A stretch of 19,492 nt of DNA from GCA-020352575 sp041635475. GTDB taxonomy: Bacteria; Actinomycetota; Acidimicrobiia; Spongiisociales; JAENVV01. The number at the start of each line of letters is the position of its first letter. The first letter of the stretch is position 1. Shown piece after piece: positions 7,094 through 14,108 of this stretch. A model generated the notes under the pieces. The model saw only the letters and a program-made list of their open reading frames with translations, did no database searches and had not been told where the DNA came from. The DNA lies in NCBI GenBank assembly GCA_041635475.1, contig JBFKVA010000040.1, positions 1 to 19,492 on the forward strand. Reading direction: 5' to 3'. The position numbers were made by a program, and so were the translations under genes.

Positions 7094-7704
7094 CCGATCT
7101 GAACTCGACGAGTTCCGGAGGAGCCGGCCGCAAGGCCGGCTCCTCCCCCTTCGGGTACCGAGCCAGGGTCAAGCGGCTCTACCGGAGTCGGCGGGAGCGG
7201 CTCCTCGTCGTCCCCCACGCCGCCCTCGTCAAGCGTTTCGGCGCCGGCCTGGTCGACCTCGACACCGTCGAGGCCCGGTCGACGAGGGCCACCCTTGGGT
7301 CCGGGCTGATCGTGGAGGCCGGGTTCAAGGGGAACTTCCGCATGTTCGGGGCCCTCATCGACACCCAGTGGGTGGGCCGCCGCGGACAGCCGATCGGTGA
7401 CGACGCGGACCTCCTCGAATACCGCTTCGACAAGGAGGCGTTCCGCGTCCGTCGGGGCGGAGAGGGTACGAAGGCCCTCGGGGAGCGCCTGTGCGATGCC
7501 CGCATGAAGGCGCTGGCCAAGGAGGGGACCCTCAAGTCGATCAGGGTCCTGGACGCCCCGGGGGGGCGCCAGGTGGAGATCATCCCCTTGGCGGGGACGA
7601 TCACCGCCATGTACTTCCCCCCGCTCCCCCCCTACACGGTCCCGATCAAGCCGCAGGAGGCCGACGCCCAGCTCGAGCTCACCCTGCGCCTCCTCGAGGA
7701 CTGA
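7090..7704 (+). CDS. Conserved-looking protein of unknown function, coupled to the permease
   Basis: A 204-aa protein I do not recognise. It starts inside the permease stop (ATGA overlap) with CAGGAGA upstream, so it is translationally coupled. The N-terminus is a low-complexity Ser/Gly stretch encoded by two strong hairpins, then a basic segment (RARVKRLYRSRRERLL). The rest looks like a soluble, mixed alpha/beta protein with no signal peptide or membrane segment. Codon use matches neighbouring genes and the reading frame has no breaks, supporting a real protein. Its place between a permease and the glx genes suggests a role in the same pathway; no activity is inferred. Confidence 0.75.
   Translation: MTDLNSTSSGGAGRKAGSSPFGYRARVKRLYRSRRERLLVVPHAALVKRFGAGLVDLDTVEARSTRATLGSGLIVEAGFKGNFRMFGALIDTQWVGRRGQPIGDDADLLEYRFDKEAFRVRRGGEGTKALGERLCDARMKALAKEGTLKSIRVLDAPGGRQVEIIPLAGTITAMYFPPLPPYTVPIKPQEADAQLELTLRLLED
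7101..7146 (+). other. Tandem hairpins just after the start codon of the unknown gene
   Basis: GAACTC-GAC-GAGTTC (7101-7115, 6-bp stem) is followed after one base by GGAGGAGCCGGCC-GCAA-GGCCGGCTCCTCC (7117-7146), a perfect 13-bp stem closed by a GNRA-type tetraloop. Both lie in coding sequence, starting 8 nt after the ATG at 7090. No T-run follows the second stem. They could limit translation or transcription past the permease gene, or protect its mRNA 3' end. Confidence 0.7.
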
Positions 7705-7757
7705 TCCGCCCACAACCACCCCGTTTCGGGCGACGCGGGTGTACCTCGATGTGTATT

Positions 7758-7767
7758 CTGTATTCAG
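7758..7767. promoter_or_regulatory. Candidate GntR operator and promoter region upstream of the glx genes
   Basis: CTGTATTCAG is nearly palindromic and matches the permease-side CTGTATACGG at 8 of 10 positions. It lies 30 nt before the GTG start at 7798, in a 93-nt gap. GTATTC is directly repeated (7753-7758 and 7760-7765), and TATTCT/TATTCA in it could serve as a -10 box, so regulator binding would block RNA polymerase. Confidence 0.45.
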
Positions 7768-7784
7768 TACGCGCTGGGCATGCG

Positions 7785-7790
7785 AAAGGA
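7785..7790 (+). promoter_or_regulatory. Ribosome binding site that sets the amidotransferase start
   Basis: AAAGGA lies 7 nt before the GTG at 7798. An upstream in-frame ATG at 7780 would place six residues before the nucleophilic Cys and has no ribosome binding site, so the GTG is preferred. Confidence 0.7.
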
Positions 7791-7797
7791 CGTTGAC

Positions 7798-8751
7798 GTG
7801 TGCGGAATCGCCGGAAGAATCCTCTCGCCCCCGGGTCCGGTCGGCGCCGACCTCGTCGAACTCATGCAGGCGCAACGACACCGTGGCGGCGACTCGACCG
7901 GTTTCGGCATCTACGGGGAGCCCCGCTCGCAGGGGTACGTGGTCCGGGTCGTGGCCGCGGACCGGTCGAGGGCCGAACGCCAGGTGGAGGAGTTCCTCGC
8001 GGTCTGTCGCCGGCACGGGTCGGACTTCCTTGAGGACCCCACGTCGGACAGCCTGCCCCAGACCCACGTTTCGATTCGCCTCGTCATCGACGACCCCACG
8101 TCGAACTTCTCGGACTGGCTGGCAGAAGCCGACCACATCCCCGGCTTCGAGATCCAATCGGTGGGACGCTCACTCGAGATCATCAAGGACCTCGGGGACT
8201 CCTACGAGGTCGCCGACAAGCACAACGTCCGCGACTTCATCGGCAGCCACGGCATCGCCAACGCCCGCATGGCCACGGAGTCCTTCGTCTCTCCCACCGC
8301 CTCGCATCCGTTCTGGGCCCGCCCCTACCCCGACATCGCCATCGTCCACAACGGGCAGCTGACGAACTTCTACACGCTCCGCGACCGGCTGCGGCGGGCC
8401 GGCTACGACTTCAAGACCGACAACGACTCCGAGGCGATCGCCATCTGGCTCTCGGACCAGATGGCCCGCGGGAGCTCGGTCGCCGAGGCGCTCGAGAGCT
8501 CCAAGACCGCCCTCGACGGCGTGTTCACGTACATCCTGTCCACGCCGACCGGCGTGGGGTTCGCCAAGGACAAGTGGGCGATCAAGCCCCTCGTCGTGGT
8601 GGAGGAACCCGGAGGGACGATGGCGATCGCCACCGAGGAACAGGCGCTGCGCCGGATCTACACGAACGAGATCGACGTCACCAACCACGACGGGCCACTG
8701 GCCTCCCAGGTCTTCGACGTCGCGCCCGATCTTGCACTGGAGGCATCATGA
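7798..8751 (+). CDS. glxB: Class II glutamine amidotransferase, GlxB / MgsA type
   Basis: A 317-aa N-terminal-nucleophile amidotransferase domain protein, the stand-alone equivalent of the N-terminal domain of glutamate synthase. It would release ammonia from glutamine, or bind glutamate, for the partner synthase. Cys2 follows the start directly (MCGIAG after start recoding), as needed for the free N-terminal nucleophile. Other family signatures are RGGDSTGFG, HNGQLTN and the NDSEAI segment. The GTG start is chosen over the ATG at 7780 because of the Cys position and AAAGGA spacing. Its stop overlaps the next gene (ATGA). Three-gene sets like this include N-methylglutamate synthase (MgsABC) and the GlxBCD proteins. 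A near-palindrome upstream suggests control by the nearby GntR protein. Confidence 0.85.
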   Translation: MCGIAGRILSPPGPVGADLVELMQAQRHRGGDSTGFGIYGEPRSQGYVVRVVAADRSRAERQVEEFLAVCRRHGSDFLEDPTSDSLPQTHVSIRLVIDDPTSNFSDWLAEADHIPGFEIQSVGRSLEIIKDLGDSYEVADKHNVRDFIGSHGIANARMATESFVSPTASHPFWARPYPDIAIVHNGQLTNFYTLRDRLRRAGYDFKTDNDSEAIAIWLSDQMARGSSVAEALESSKTALDGVFTYILSTPTGVGFAKDKWAIKPLVVVEEPGGTMAIATEEQALRRIYTNEIDVTNHDGPLASQVFDVAPDLALEAS

Positions 8752-9443
8752 GCGACCGGGTCGAAGTCATCGCCGGCGAGCGGCCGACGAAGGACGTCAA
8801 CCGAGACATCCGGTCAGCCATCGCCGACGGCAAGCCGGTTCTTGTCACCGACACCCGATCCCGTCACAACCTGGGAGTCGGACTCCCGCCCGGCGGGGAC
8901 ATCGTGTTCGAGGGCTCGGTGGGCTACTACTGCGGAGGGCTCAACACCGGGGCAGCGATCCGCATCACCCACAACGCCGGCTGGGGCGTCGGCGAGGCCA
9001 TGGCCGGGGGTCACATCACCGTCGACGGGTACGCCGGCATGAGCGCCGGGGCATCCATGCTCGGGGGCCTGGTCCACATCCGCGGTGATGCCGGGCCCCG
9101 GTGCGGCGTGGCGATGAAGGCCGGCAACATCGTGGTCGAGGGCACCATCGGGTACCTCTCGGGCTTCATGGCCCACACCGGGCGCATCATCGCCCTCGGC
9201 GGTGCGGGCGAAGCGTGCGGCGACTCGCTGTGGGGCGGGTCCGTGTGGGTGGCGGGTCCGATCCGCTCGCTCGGCGTCGACACCCGGGTCCTGGAACCCG
9301 AACCAAGCGAGGTCGAAGAGGTCGAGGTGCTCCTGGCGTCCCTCGGGCTCGCCGAACGCGACCGCGATTGGAAGAAGATCGTGTCCGGCCAGAAGCTGTG
9401 GCACTTCGAGAGCAGGGATGCAAGCGCATGGCTGATGATCTGA
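8748..9443 (+). CDS. glxC: GXGXG-motif protein, glutamate synthase C-terminal-domain homologue (GlxC / MgsB)
   Basis: A 231-aa protein made almost entirely of the right-handed beta-helix found at the C-terminus of glutamate synthase large subunits. Repeating G-x-x-x-G-x turns are visible from about residue 45 to 185 (for example GDIVFEGSVGYYCGGLNTG, GWGVGEAMAGG, GYAGMSAGASMLGG). In glutamate synthase this domain is structural and helps position the amidotransferase and synthase sites. It overlaps the amidotransferase gene by ATGA and the synthase gene by 16 nt, so the three are probably made in equal amounts as one complex. Confidence 0.85.
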   Translation: MSDRVEVIAGERPTKDVNRDIRSAIADGKPVLVTDTRSRHNLGVGLPPGGDIVFEGSVGYYCGGLNTGAAIRITHNAGWGVGEAMAGGHITVDGYAGMSAGASMLGGLVHIRGDAGPRCGVAMKAGNIVVEGTIGYLSGFMAHTGRIIALGGAGEACGDSLWGGSVWVAGPIRSLGVDTRVLEPEPSEVEEVEVLLASLGLAERDRDWKKIVSGQKLWHFESRDASAWLMI

Positions 9444-10846
9444 GCGAGTTCGAATACCCCTTCCCGATGCCTACCGAGGAGGAGGTCGCCTACAGCGACG
9501 GTGCCATCCCCGGCCTCCCGCCCGGCGTTCCATCGTCATACGTCCGCGGCAAGTCGATCCGGTGGACACCCGAGACGATCGCGGAGATCCACGCGTTGTC
9601 CCGGCTCGGGCGGTACCAGGTGCGAGGCTTCAACACGTTCAACACCCGGTTCCCGACACTCGACGACCTCGTGTTCGTGCCGGCCTCGATGACCAGGCTC
9701 CCCCTCGAGGGCTATCGCGAGAGCTGTGACTCCACCACCGTCCTCGGCAACCGGCCCGGGATCGTGGAAAAACCGCTCGAGCTCAAGATCCCCATTTATA
9801 TCGCATCGATGTCATTCGGCGCCCTGTCTGCCTCGGCCAAGGCCGCGCTCGGGTACGGCGCCTCGAAGGTGGGGTCGATGACCTGCACCGGCGAGGGCGG
9901 CATGCTCGCCGACGAGCGCACGGCCTCGAGCAGGCTCGTCTACCAGATGACACCGTCGCGCTACATGCTCGACCTCGACCACCTGCGGATGGCCGACGCC
10001 ATCGAGATCGCCATCGGCCAAGGAGCCAAGCCCGGCACCGGGGGGCTCCTGCTGGGCATGAAGGTGTCCGAGCGGGTCGCCGGCATGCGGTCACTCCCCA
10101 CCGGCGTCGACCAACGTTCGACCGTCCGCCACCCCGACTTCCTCGGGGCCGATGATCTCCAGGTCAAGATCGAGGAACTCCGCGAAGCGACCGACTACCA
10201 GGTCCCGATCTTCGTGAAGATGGGCGCCACCCGGCCCAGGTTCGACGTCGCCATCGCCGCCAAGGCCGGGGCGGACGTGGTCGTCGTCGACGGTGCGGAA
10301 GGCGGAACCGGGGCGTCACCCGAACTCCTCCTCGACCACACCGGCGTCCCGACCATCTCGGCGATCCGGGCCGCCCGCCAGGCCCTCGAGGACTGCGGCA
10401 AGGCCGACGAGGTCAGCCTCGTGGCCGCCGGGGGCATCAGGACCGGCGTCGACGCCGCCAAGGCGCTGGCCCTCGGGGCCGACTGCGTGATGATCGGCAC
10501 CGGGTCCATGATCTCCCTGGGCTGCAACAGTCCCCGGTACCTCGAGGGCTACGAGGCCCTGGGCACGAGGCCGGGCGAGTGCCATCACTGCCACACCGGC
10601 CTGTGCCCGGTTGGAATCGCAACCCAGGATCCCGAACTCGAAAAGAGGATGGACGTCGCCGCCGGCGCCGAGCGGGTGGCCCGCTACCTGACGGCCATGA
10701 CGATGGAGATCACGCTCCTCGCCAAGGCGTGCGGGAAGTCGTCGGTCCACAACCTCGAAACCGAGGACCTGCGGGCGCTCTCCCTCGAAGCCTCGGCCTT
10801 CACCGGGGTCAAGCTGGCCGGCATCGACCGCCCGTTCACCTGGTAG
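9428..10846 (+). CDS. glxD: FMN-binding glutamate synthase-like protein (GlxD / MgsC)
   Basis: A 472-aa synthase subunit corresponding to the central and FMN domains of glutamate synthase. The FMN barrel carries MSFGALS, the loop GAEGGTGASP (near 289-298) and AAGGIRTG. An iron-sulfur cluster region has C366 and then C385, C388 and C393 in ECHHCHTGLCPVGIATQ. The ATG at 9428 is chosen because it gives the expected N-terminus; the frame extends further left only as out-of-frame overlap with glxC. With the two preceding genes it forms a split glutamate-synthase-like enzyme. Known relatives make N-methylglutamate from glutamate and methylamine, while others are uncharacterised. No GltD-type reductase or glutamine synthetase gene is nearby, so the reaction is uncertain. 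Confidence 0.88.
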   Translation: MADDLSEFEYPFPMPTEEEVAYSDGAIPGLPPGVPSSYVRGKSIRWTPETIAEIHALSRLGRYQVRGFNTFNTRFPTLDDLVFVPASMTRLPLEGYRESCDSTTVLGNRPGIVEKPLELKIPIYIASMSFGALSASAKAALGYGASKVGSMTCTGEGGMLADERTASSRLVYQMTPSRYMLDLDHLRMADAIEIAIGQGAKPGTGGLLLGMKVSERVAGMRSLPTGVDQRSTVRHPDFLGADDLQVKIEELREATDYQVPIFVKMGATRPRFDVAIAAKAGADVVVVDGAEGGTGASPELLLDHTGVPTISAIRAARQALEDCGKADEVSLVAAGGIRTGVDAAKALALGADCVMIGTGSMISLGCNSPRYLEGYEALGTRPGECHHCHTGLCPVGIATQDPELEKRMDVAAGAERVARYLTAMTMEITLLAKACGKSSVHNLETEDLRALSLEASAFTGVKLAGIDRPFTW

Positions 10847-10875
10847 CGCCGTCACAACTGACCACGCACCCGGCC

Positions 10876-10881
10876 TATAGT
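10876..10881 (+). promoter_or_regulatory. -10 box of the cysteine operon
   Basis: TATAGT lies 9 nt before the leader-peptide ATG at 10891. A possible -35, GTCACA (10851-10856), is 19 nt upstream. Transcription would begin at or within a few bases of the ATG, making the leader peptide leaderless. Confidence 0.6.
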
Positions 10882-10890
10882 GGCCTGACG

Positions 10891-10968
10891 ATGGATCGCA
10901 TCATGACCACCGCCTGCGCGTGTTGCCGCTGTTTCGACAGCATGCCGCGCGCGCTCGTTCGATGTTGA
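10891..10968 (+). CDS. Polycysteine leader peptide (attenuator uORF)
   Basis: A 25-codon ORF with five Cys codons: TGC 10915, TGT 10921, TGC 10924, TGT 10930 and TGT 10963. The core reads TACACCRCF and the end VRC-stop. It follows a TATAGT -10 box by 9 nt with no ribosome binding site. An intrinsic terminator lies 27 nt after its stop and a cysteine synthase gene follows. This is the layout of the cysteine-responsive leaderless uORFs described in mycobacteria. A small hairpin GCTGT-TTCG-ACAGC (10928-10941) overlaps the fourth Cys codon. Confidence 0.8.
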   Translation: MDRIMTTACACCRCFDSMPRALVRC

Positions 10969-10994
10969 CCTGACCCAGCCCCTCCACCCCGACG

Positions 10995-11032
10995 ACCCGC
11001 TCCGGCACCCGCCAGAGCGGGTTTCTTCTTTT
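10995..11032 (+). terminator. Attenuator terminator before cysteine synthase
   Basis: ACCCGCTC (10995-11002), a 12-nt loop and GAGCGGGT (11015-11022) form an 8-bp stem followed by TTCTTCTTTT. It lies between the Cys-rich leader peptide and the cysteine synthase start. CGCTC at 10952-10956, within the leader ORF, could pair with GAGCG of the 3' arm (11015-11019) as an antiterminator when a ribosome stalls on the Cys codons. Confidence 0.8.
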
Positions 11033-11044
11033 CCAAGGACCCTC

Positions 11045-12022
11045 ATGACCATCCCATCCTCCACCGCCATCGGTCCCGACCCCGGGGTCCGACGGTACGA
11101 CAGCATCCGCGACCTGCTTCCGAGCGTCGACAACCCCACGCCGCTCGTTGGGGTCGACGAGCGGGGAGCCGACGGCACCCTCGAACTCTTCCTCAAGCTC
11201 GAGTGGCTCAACCCGTTCGGTTCCATCAAGGACCGTGCCGCCAACCACCTCCTCAGGGGCTTGGCCGCACGCGGCCTCCTCGACGGCCGCAAGCTGGTCG
11301 AACCGTCATCGGGGAACACGGCGATCGCCCTCGCCGCCCTCGCCGGCATGGCGGGGACCCACCTCACGGTCACGATTCCCGACGGCGTCCCGCAGGAGAA
11401 GAAGGTCCTCCTGCGGATGCTCGGGGCGGAGGTGTGGGAGACACCCGACGACCTGTGCCCGGTCGACCACCCCAAGGATGGCGCCATCGCCCTCGCTCGC
11501 TCGATCGCGGCCAGCGACGACCGGTTCGTCATGCCCGACCAATACTCGAACCCCGACAACGTCCTCGCCCACTACGAGACGACCGGCCCCGAGGTCTGGC
11601 GACAGACCGGCGGACTGATCCGGACCTTCGTCGCCGGCCTGGGCACCGGCGGCACCATCAGCGGTGCCGGCGCCTTCCTCAAGGAGCGCAACCCGGCCAT
11701 CAGGATCATCGGGGTGGAACCCCAGCCCGGGCATCGTATCCCCGGCCTCAAGAACTTCGAGGAGGCCGCCGAGCCGGCGATCCTCGACTGGAGCGTCATC
11801 GACGACGTGATCCGCGTCGACGACGGGCCGGCCTACGACACCACGTTGCGCCTCCACCGACGACATGGCCTGCTCGTCGGGCCCTCCACCGGTGCCGTGG
11901 TGCACGCCGCCACGGCCGTGGACGGGGCCGGCCTCACCGTCGGTATCTCCCCCGACTCGAGTCTGAAGTACACGTCCTACTTCGCGGAGATCCTCGGCGA
12001 CGACGGCCTCCCGACGGCCTGA
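11045..12022 (+). CDS. PLP-dependent cysteine synthase
   Basis: A 325-aa beta-family (fold type II) PLP enzyme that would replace the leaving group of an activated serine with sulfide or a sulfur carrier to make cysteine. The PLP lysine is K62 in NPFGSIKDR, the substrate loop is PSSGNT (87-92) and the phosphate-binding loop is GTGGTISG (200-207). The ATG at 11045 follows AAGGA (11035-11039). It sits directly after a polycysteine leader and terminator, so supply of Cys-tRNA probably controls it, and it precedes a TusA-like gene. Whether it uses O-acetylserine or O-phosphoserine cannot be read directly, so no cysK or cysM symbol is given. Confidence 0.88.
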   Translation: MTIPSSTAIGPDPGVRRYDSIRDLLPSVDNPTPLVGVDERGADGTLELFLKLEWLNPFGSIKDRAANHLLRGLAARGLLDGRKLVEPSSGNTAIALAALAGMAGTHLTVTIPDGVPQEKKVLLRMLGAEVWETPDDLCPVDHPKDGAIALARSIAASDDRFVMPDQYSNPDNVLAHYETTGPEVWRQTGGLIRTFVAGLGTGGTISGAGAFLKERNPAIRIIGVEPQPGHRIPGLKNFEEAAEPAILDWSVIDDVIRVDDGPAYDTTLRLHRRHGLLVGPSTGAVVHAATAVDGAGLTVGISPDSSLKYTSYFAEILGDDGLPTA

Positions 12023-12042
12023 CCCCCAGAAAGACGAGACCC

Positions 12043-12306
12043 ATGACCGACACTCCCCCGTCCAACCGACAGATCATCCACACGACCGTCGACACCAGCG
12101 GACTGCTCTGCCCGCTTCCCGTCTACAAGGCGGCCCTCGCCCTCAAGGCGATGGAGCCGGGCCAGATCCTCGAACTCGTGTGCACGGATCCCGGGTCCCT
12201 CGCCGACATCCCCGCCATGGTCCGCCAGCGAGGGGACCGGCTCGTGAGCACCCAGGAACGGGGCGACGCCCAGGTGTTCCTCATCGCCAAGGGTGGCCAA
12301 TCGTGA
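12043..12306 (+). CDS. TusA/SirA-family sulfurtransferase
   Basis: An 87-aa small sulfur-carrier protein. The family hallmark GLLCPLPV has the persulfide-carrying Cys at 23 in a CPxP motif, followed by the expected two-helix, four-strand pattern (LKAMEPGQILELVCTDPGSL, then a C-terminal FLIAKG strand). The ATG at 12043 lies 20 nt after the cysteine synthase stop, in the same attenuated operon. The pairing suggests it hands sulfur to, or takes it from, the cysteine synthase route; this is inference. It ends 27 nt from the stop of a convergent hydrolase gene. Confidence 0.85.
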   Translation: MTDTPPSNRQIIHTTVDTSGLLCPLPVYKAALALKAMEPGQILELVCTDPGSLADIPAMVRQRGDRLVSTQERGDAQVFLIAKGGQS

Positions 12307-12333
12307 GCGCCGCCGTCTCGCCCTCCACCGAGG

Positions 12334-13101
12334 TCAGAGGCCGCGGACGAAGGCAGCCGTTGCGTCCAGCATGCGCTCCGGCTGTTCGAGGTGCGGATGG
12401 TGTCCGCAGTCGGGCAGGATGAGGGTCGAAGGGGGCACCACCATCCCGTCGACGATGCGCCGGACCTGGTCGAGTGTCCCGTACTGGTCGCTCTCGCCTT
12501 GGACGACCAGTGTGGGCACCGTGATGCCCGGGAGGTAGCGCTCAATGGTCCATGCCGCGAAGTCAGGGTGGAGCCACGTGTCCGCCCACCCGTGGAAGGC
12601 CCCATCGACGTCGGCGTGGTAGCGAGCCAGCCGGGACCGCAGGTCGTCGTTTCGGAACCGGTCGAGGGCGTCGGCTATCGACCGCACGCCGATCTCCTCC
12701 CCGCCGACCACATGGGCGGCGGCACTGATGACGCCCAGGAGTCGGGCGTCGTCATGGTGGCCGGCCGCGACGAGCGCAACCGAGGCTCCGTCCGAGTGAC
12801 CCCACAACACGTACTCGCCCACCCCGAGCGCATCGAGCAGCACCGGCAGGCCCGTCTCGCCCTCACGCTCCATGTGGTCGATCGGCCACGGGAGGGGACG
12901 GGGATCGGACCCGCCGTACCCCCACCTCGAGTACACGAGCGCGCTGAGCCCCGTCGCCTCGGTCACCCGGTCGGGGAAGTCCCGCCACATGCCGGCACAA
13001 CCGAGGCCCTCATGCAGGAAGACGAGGACGGGAAGCCCATCACGCCGCCGCCCCGTCCACCGGTATTCGATCCCGTGCCCATCGACAACGATCCGCTCCA
13101 C
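12334..13101 (-). CDS. Alpha/beta hydrolase
   Basis: A 255-aa alpha/beta-hydrolase-fold enzyme. The oxyanion segment is FLHEGLG, the nucleophile elbow is GHSDGAS (Ser103), the acid is probably D205 in GESDQYG and the catalytic His is H234 in CGHHPHL. There is no signal peptide or membrane segment. The start is a GTG at 13099-13101, 56 nt from the divergent membrane-protein gene. Substrate unknown; its neighbours give no clear pathway. Confidence 0.87.
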   Translation of the reverse strand: MERIVVDGHGIEYRWTGRRRDGLPVLVFLHEGLGCAGMWRDFPDRVTEATGLSALVYSRWGYGGSDPRPLPWPIDHMEREGETGLPVLLDALGVGEYVLWGHSDGASVALVAAGHHDDARLLGVISAAAHVVGGEEIGVRSIADALDRFRNDDLRSRLARYHADVDGAFHGWADTWLHPDFAAWTIERYLPGITVPTLVVQGESDQYGTLDQVRRIVDGMVVPPSTLILPDCGHHPHLEQPERMLDATAAFVRGL

Positions 13102-13144
13102 GCTGCCCGAGCATAGGGACGCCGGACTGACCGGTGCTCTCCGT

Positions 13145-13150
13145 TAGCCT
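13145..13150 (+). promoter_or_regulatory. Possible -10 box for a leaderless membrane-protein transcript
   Basis: TAGCCT lies 7 nt before the ATG at 13158 and no ribosome binding site is visible. This would start the envelope cassette as a leaderless mRNA. No clear -35 is seen. Confidence 0.35.
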
Positions 13151-13157
13151 GCGCCCC

Positions 13158-14108
13158 ATGGCCCAACCCGTCCTTGCACCGCTCGACTTCGGCGGCATCT
13201 TCGATCAGGCCTTCAAGCTCTACACCGGCAGGTGGCGAACACTGCTGACGATCTCGGCCGTGGTCATGATCCCGCTGGGCATCGTGTCGCTCCTCATCAC
13301 GGTCGCCGTCTTCCCCGACCTCGACGTCGCGCTGTCCGATCCCGACCTGGTCACTGCGTCACCGCAAGAGGTCTTCGATCTCCTCGGCCGGATCCTCCTG
13401 CCGACACTCCTCGTGGGGGTCATCAACGTCGTCGGGCTCTGGCTCATCCAGGGATCATGTACCCACGCCGTGGCCGAGGTGTACAACGGCCGGGAACCCG
13501 ACTGGCGACGTTCACTGGCAGCGGGGTTCCGCCGACTCCCTTCCTACCTGGCGACCATGATCCTGATGGGCCTGGGCATCATCGGGGGCTTCTTCCTATG
13601 CTTCGTCGGGTCGGTGTGGTTCGGGATCATGTGGGCCGTTGCCATCCCGGCGCTCATTGCCGAGGACCTCGGCCCCTGGGGCGCCCTCAAGCGGTCGTGG
13701 TCGCTCATCCAGGGCTCCTTCTGGCGGACCCTCGGCCTCACGATCGTGTCGGGGCTGATCGTCGGCGTCGTCGGCATCGCCCTCGCCTCGCCCACCCAAT
13801 TCGTCGTCTTCTCCGGCGGGTCGCTCACCGCCTCCCAGGCCACGGGCCAAGTGGCCAACACCTTGGCGTACACGCTCACTCTGCCGTTCCAGGCACTCGT
13901 GGCGGTGGTCATCTACTTCGACCAGCGGGTGCGCAAAGAGGCGTTCGACCTCCAAACCCTGTCGGACGGACTCCGCGGCCCCGACGTCGACCGGGCGTTC
14001 CAACCACCCTCCTTCCCGGACTCCGACGCACCGTCGACGGACCTCTCCCCGCCGCCTCCTCCACCGCCCTCCGACCGGGATGACCCGGGTGGCGATCCGT
14101 TCCAGTAG
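13158..14108 (+). CDS. Polytopic membrane protein, GPDPase-membrane-domain-like
   Basis: A 316-aa protein with about six hydrophobic segments (roughly 30-52, 78-97, 131-150, 151-168, 191-211 and 236-254) and a Pro/Asp-rich cytoplasmic tail (275-316). The FDQAFKLYTGRW start and AEDLGPWGALKRSWSLIQGS segment are typical of membrane proteins related to the glycerophosphodiester phosphodiesterase membrane domain; there is no catalytic domain. The ATG at 13158 is preferred over the in-frame TTG-like start at 13134 because the family pattern begins there. It overlaps the DUF4129 gene by 29 nt and opens a cassette with MoxR and DUF58 genes, so it probably acts at the cell envelope. Exact role unknown. 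Confidence 0.75.
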   Translation: MAQPVLAPLDFGGIFDQAFKLYTGRWRTLLTISAVVMIPLGIVSLLITVAVFPDLDVALSDPDLVTASPQEVFDLLGRILLPTLLVGVINVVGLWLIQGSCTHAVAEVYNGREPDWRRSLAAGFRRLPSYLATMILMGLGIIGGFFLCFVGSVWFGIMWAVAIPALIAEDLGPWGALKRSWSLIQGSFWRTLGLTIVSGLIVGVVGIALASPTQFVVFSGGSLTASQATGQVANTLAYTLTLPFQALVAVVIYFDQRVRKEAFDLQTLSDGLRGPDVDRAFQPPSFPDSDAPSTDLSPPPPPPPSDRDDPGGDPFQ

